Source: an uncultured Clostridiaceae bacterium
Lineage (GTDB): Bacteria; Bacillota; Clostridia; Clostridiales; Oxobacteraceae
DNA length: 7,674 bases
NCBI GenBank assembly: GCA_937900065.1
Contig: CALCDS010000055.1
Coordinates: forward strand, 1 to 7,674
Direction: 5' to 3'
Shown here in pieces: positions 5,726 through 7,674 of this stretch. Made by a program: the position numbers and the translations under genes. Position 1 is the first letter of the stretch, and every line of letters starts with the position of its first letter. The notes under the pieces are model-generated. The model saw nothing but the letters and a program-made list of their open reading frames with translations. It was not told the DNA's origin and searched no databases.

Positions 5726-6835
5726 ATGAACGTATATGAAGAACTGAATTTAAAAAGAGTTATAAATGCAAGCGGAAAGATGACTCCTCTTGGCACCTCA
5801 ATCATAGATGAAAAGGTCGGGCAATATATGAATGAGGCTGCCATGAATTATGTCAATATGGATGCGCTGATTGACAGAGCCGGCCAGATCATATCCGGTT
5901 ATACAGGAGCGCAGGACGCCTGCGTTACATCCTGCGCATCTGCCGGAATAGCAATATCCACAGCAGCATGTATTGCAGAAGATGATCTTTCTGCAATTGA
6001 AGCTTTGCCTTTGAGTTCAGGCATGAAAAATGAGATCATTTTGCAAAAAGGGCATTCCATAAGCTTCGGAGTTCCAATAACGCAGATGATAAGATTAGGC
6101 GGAGGCGTGCCTGTAGAAGCCGGACAGGCAAATAGAGTATTTCCATACCATATAGAAGGGCTTATAAATGAGAAAACCGCAGCCCTGCTTTATGTAAAAT
6201 CCCACCATGCCGTACAAAAGGGAATGGTATCGCTAAAGCAGATGATAGACATCGCAAAAAAGCATGGAATACCTTTGATTGTGGATGCGGCCGCAGAAGA
6301 AGATATAAAAAAATATGTGAAAATGGGCGTGGACCTTGTAATATACAGCGGCGCAAAAGCGCTTGAAGGACCTACTTCCGGGTTTATCACAGGCAGAGAA
6401 GATCTCATAAAATGCTGCAAGCTCCAGTACAAGGGCATAGCAAGGGCCATGAAGATTGGAAAAGAGAATATAATGGGGCTTTTGAAAGCCATAGAATTAT
6501 ATAGCAAAAAGGATGCGGCCGGACTTGTAAATAAGCAAATAAAAGTTGTTGAGTGGCTCACAGAAAATATAAATAAGATAGACGGCTTGACTGCGAGTAT
6601 TGTGAAAGATGAAGCCGGAAGAGAAATATACAGGGCATCAATGAAAGTTGATTCAAACATTCTCAAAATCGATGCAAACTATATAATAAAAGAGCTTGAA
6701 AGCGGCAATCCGTCGATATATACAAGAAACCATTATGCCAATTTGGGGATTATTGCATTTGATCCTAGGCCTATGAAAGACGGAGATGAAAAAATAATAT
6801 TGGAGAGACTCAAGGAAATAGTTAATCATAAATAA
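5726..6835 (+). CDS. dgaE: DgaE family PLP-dependent ammonia-lyase (D-glucosaminate-6-phosphate ammonia-lyase)
   Basis: A 369-residue cytoplasmic fold-type I PLP enzyme of the SelA-related family. Lys211 in YSGAKALEGPTSGF is the expected Schiff-base lysine, and Asp187 in LIVDAAAEED would contact the pyridine nitrogen. TSCASAGI (68-75) fits the cofactor phosphate-binding turn, and His110 in KGHSISFG is a candidate for stacking on the ring. The characterised Salmonella DgaE eliminates ammonia from D-glucosaminate-6-phosphate to give 2-keto-3-deoxy-6-phosphogluconate. The adjacent aldolase that uses this product supports the same or a closely related reaction, although a stereoisomer or other aminoaldonate phosphate cannot be excluded. 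Length is normal for the family and no frameshift is seen. It begins a two-gene catabolic unit after the hairpin and is followed 17 bases later by the aldolase start. Confidence 0.88.
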   Translation: MNVYEELNLKRVINASGKMTPLGTSIIDEKVGQYMNEAAMNYVNMDALIDRAGQIISGYTGAQDACVTSCASAGIAISTAACIAEDDLSAIEALPLSSGMKNEIILQKGHSISFGVPITQMIRLGGGVPVEAGQANRVFPYHIEGLINEKTAALLYVKSHHAVQKGMVSLKQMIDIAKKHGIPLIVDAAAEEDIKKYVKMGVDLVIYSGAKALEGPTSGFITGREDLIKCCKLQYKGIARAMKIGKENIMGLLKAIELYSKKDAAGLVNKQIKVVEWLTENINKIDGLTASIVKDEAGREIYRASMKVDSNILKIDANYIIKELESGNPSIYTRNHYANLGIIAFDPRPMKDGDEKIILERLKEIVNHK

Positions 6836-6852
6836 AGTCGGGAGTGATAGAA

Positions 6853-7602
6853 ATGGAACTAAATCGTTTTAATTTTTACAAGGATAAGGTAGCATTTAAC
6901 CTTTTGGCAAAGGACTTGCAAAATGCCAGAGAAGTCGTGCAGGCAACAGACGGCAATGTGTTCATAGGGATATTATCCAAACAATTTTCATCGGTTAAAG
7001 AAGGAGTGGATTATGTTAAAACATTCCAGAAACAAATACCGCTTATATCCGTAGGCTTGGGAAGCGGGGACCCGAATCAATGGGAAATGGCCGCTAAAAT
7101 CGCTGCCCAAACAGACCCCGGCCATGTAAACCAGGTCTTTACAAGCGCAGGATATACGCTTGGATTATTGAATGGAAAGGGCTGCAGCAAAACAATTGTG
7201 AATGCCTTGATAAGCCCTACAGGCCAAGTCGGAAAAGTAAAGGTATCGACTGGTCCGGCAAGCTCTCTGAAAAACGACGCTGTCATAGACGTTGATACGG
7301 CTTTGGCGATGCTTAAAGATGTGGGAGTCATGTCAGTTAAATATTTCAATATGCATGGGAAAGAGCATTTGGATGAACTGAGGGAAGTCGCCAAAGCATG
7401 TGTAAGATGCGGCATTCCGATAATTGAACCGACAGGCGGGTTGACAGTTGACAATGTACAGGAAGTAGTAAAAGTTTGCCTTGAACAAGGGTGCGAAAGA
7501 GTCATAGCCCATGTTTACAGTTCGATAATCGATAAGAAAACCGGATTGACCGATATATCGCTTACGGAAAAACTGTATGATAAAATAAAGCAGCTTTTCT
7601 AG
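6853..7602 (+). CDS. dgaF: DgaF family 2-dehydro-3-deoxy-phosphogluconate aldolase
   Basis: A 249-residue soluble TIM-barrel aldolase of the EF_0839/DgaF family. It should cleave 2-keto-3-deoxy-6-phosphogluconate to pyruvate and glyceraldehyde-3-phosphate, completing the pathway begun by the ammonia-lyase. Conserved-looking features are VGLGSGD (67-73), Lys163 in MSVKYFNMHG as the likely Schiff-base lysine, and EPTGGLT (192-198), whose glycines would hold the substrate phosphate. It is not the short KdgA/Eda-type aldolase of about 210 residues. I chose ATG 6853 because GGGAGTGAT (6840-6848) lies just ahead of it. The frame can also start at GTG 6844, but that codon lies inside the Shine-Dalgarno sequence. 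It is the last gene seen in the operon. Confidence 0.88.
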   Translation: MELNRFNFYKDKVAFNLLAKDLQNAREVVQATDGNVFIGILSKQFSSVKEGVDYVKTFQKQIPLISVGLGSGDPNQWEMAAKIAAQTDPGHVNQVFTSAGYTLGLLNGKGCSKTIVNALISPTGQVGKVKVSTGPASSLKNDAVIDVDTALAMLKDVGVMSVKYFNMHGKEHLDELREVAKACVRCGIPIIEPTGGLTVDNVQEVVKVCLEQGCERVIAHVYSSIIDKKTGLTDISLTEKLYDKIKQLF

Positions 7603-7624
7603 CAGCAAGGGCAAAAGGCAGGGG

Positions 7625-7674
7625 ACGGTTCATTACAATTTATCATTTAAAAATGATAAATTGTAATGAACCGT
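7625..7674. repeat. Perfect 24-bp-arm palindrome, probably a REP/MITE-like repeat or operon terminator
   Basis: The arms 7625-7648 and 7651-7674 are exact reverse complements around a two-base AA centre. The left arm begins ACGGTTCATTACAATTTATC and is preceded by GGGG (7621-7624). The window stops at the last paired base, so the palindrome may continue with CCCC. From memory, sequences of the form GGGGACGGTTC...GAACCGTCCCC are dispersed palindromes in many clostridial genomes, some next to REP-associated tyrosine transposases. It starts 22 bases after the aldolase stop and would also form a very stable RNA hairpin, so it may end the operon transcript; a T-tract cannot be judged. Confidence 0.75.

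Noticed and set aside
6354..6365. AAAAGCGCTTGA resembling the core of a catabolite-responsive (cre) site
   Set aside because: It encodes the conserved Ala-Lys-Ala-Leu at the PLP lysine, its outer positions do not fit the consensus, and it is far inside a gene.
7077..7505. Long minus-strand open frame of 142 codons opposite the aldolase
   Set aside because: It lies wholly antisense to a well-supported gene, has no family resemblance and has no plausible ribosome binding site. Other minus-strand frames opposite the genes were dropped for the same reason.

Overview
The window is AT-rich DNA with densely packed genes, all on the + strand. Most genes are preceded by purine-rich, Bacillus/Clostridium-type ribosome binding sites; one at 3527-3536 is a full AAGGAGGTGA. 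Gene content (PRD regulator, PTS-style control, the EF_08xx-type gene set) and codon choice (AGA/AGG, ATA) suggest a low-GC Firmicute, most likely a clostridial anaerobe. The 3'-end palindrome that starts GGGGACGGTTC also fits Clostridia. This assignment is inferred from gene content and signals only.

Layout. 112-2013 encodes a multidomain PRD/EIIB transcriptional regulator. 2000-3124 encodes a COG3964-type amidohydrolase/deacetylase that overlaps the regulator's stop. 3154-5622 is a compact block of five genes: a stand-alone PRD protein, a glycine-rich SFCGS protein, a DUF4312 protein, and two polytopic membrane proteins (DUF4311, DUF4310). After a 103-base gap holding a long RNA hairpin come two catabolic enzymes: a DgaE-type PLP ammonia-lyase (5726-6835) and a DgaF-type KDGP aldolase (6853-7602). 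The window ends exactly at the end of a perfect 24-bp-arm palindrome (7625-7674) that is probably a dispersed repeat or a terminator.

How the genes fit together (inference from family knowledge). DgaE and DgaF convert D-glucosaminate-6-phosphate to 2-keto-3-deoxy-6-phosphogluconate plus ammonia, then to pyruvate and glyceraldehyde-3-phosphate. In Salmonella that substrate is delivered already phosphorylated by a mannose-family PTS. Here no recognisable EIIA, EIIC or sugar kinase is present. The PRD/SFCGS/DUF4312/DUF4311/DUF4310 block sits in that place and is the best candidate for an uncharacterised, possibly PTS-linked, uptake system. The amidohydrolase would remove an acyl group or open a ring on the incoming compound. 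The same set of families occurs together in Enterococcus faecalis (EF_0829-EF_0839 region), so the locus is a recurring cassette rather than a one-off, but the transport block's function is not established as far as I know.
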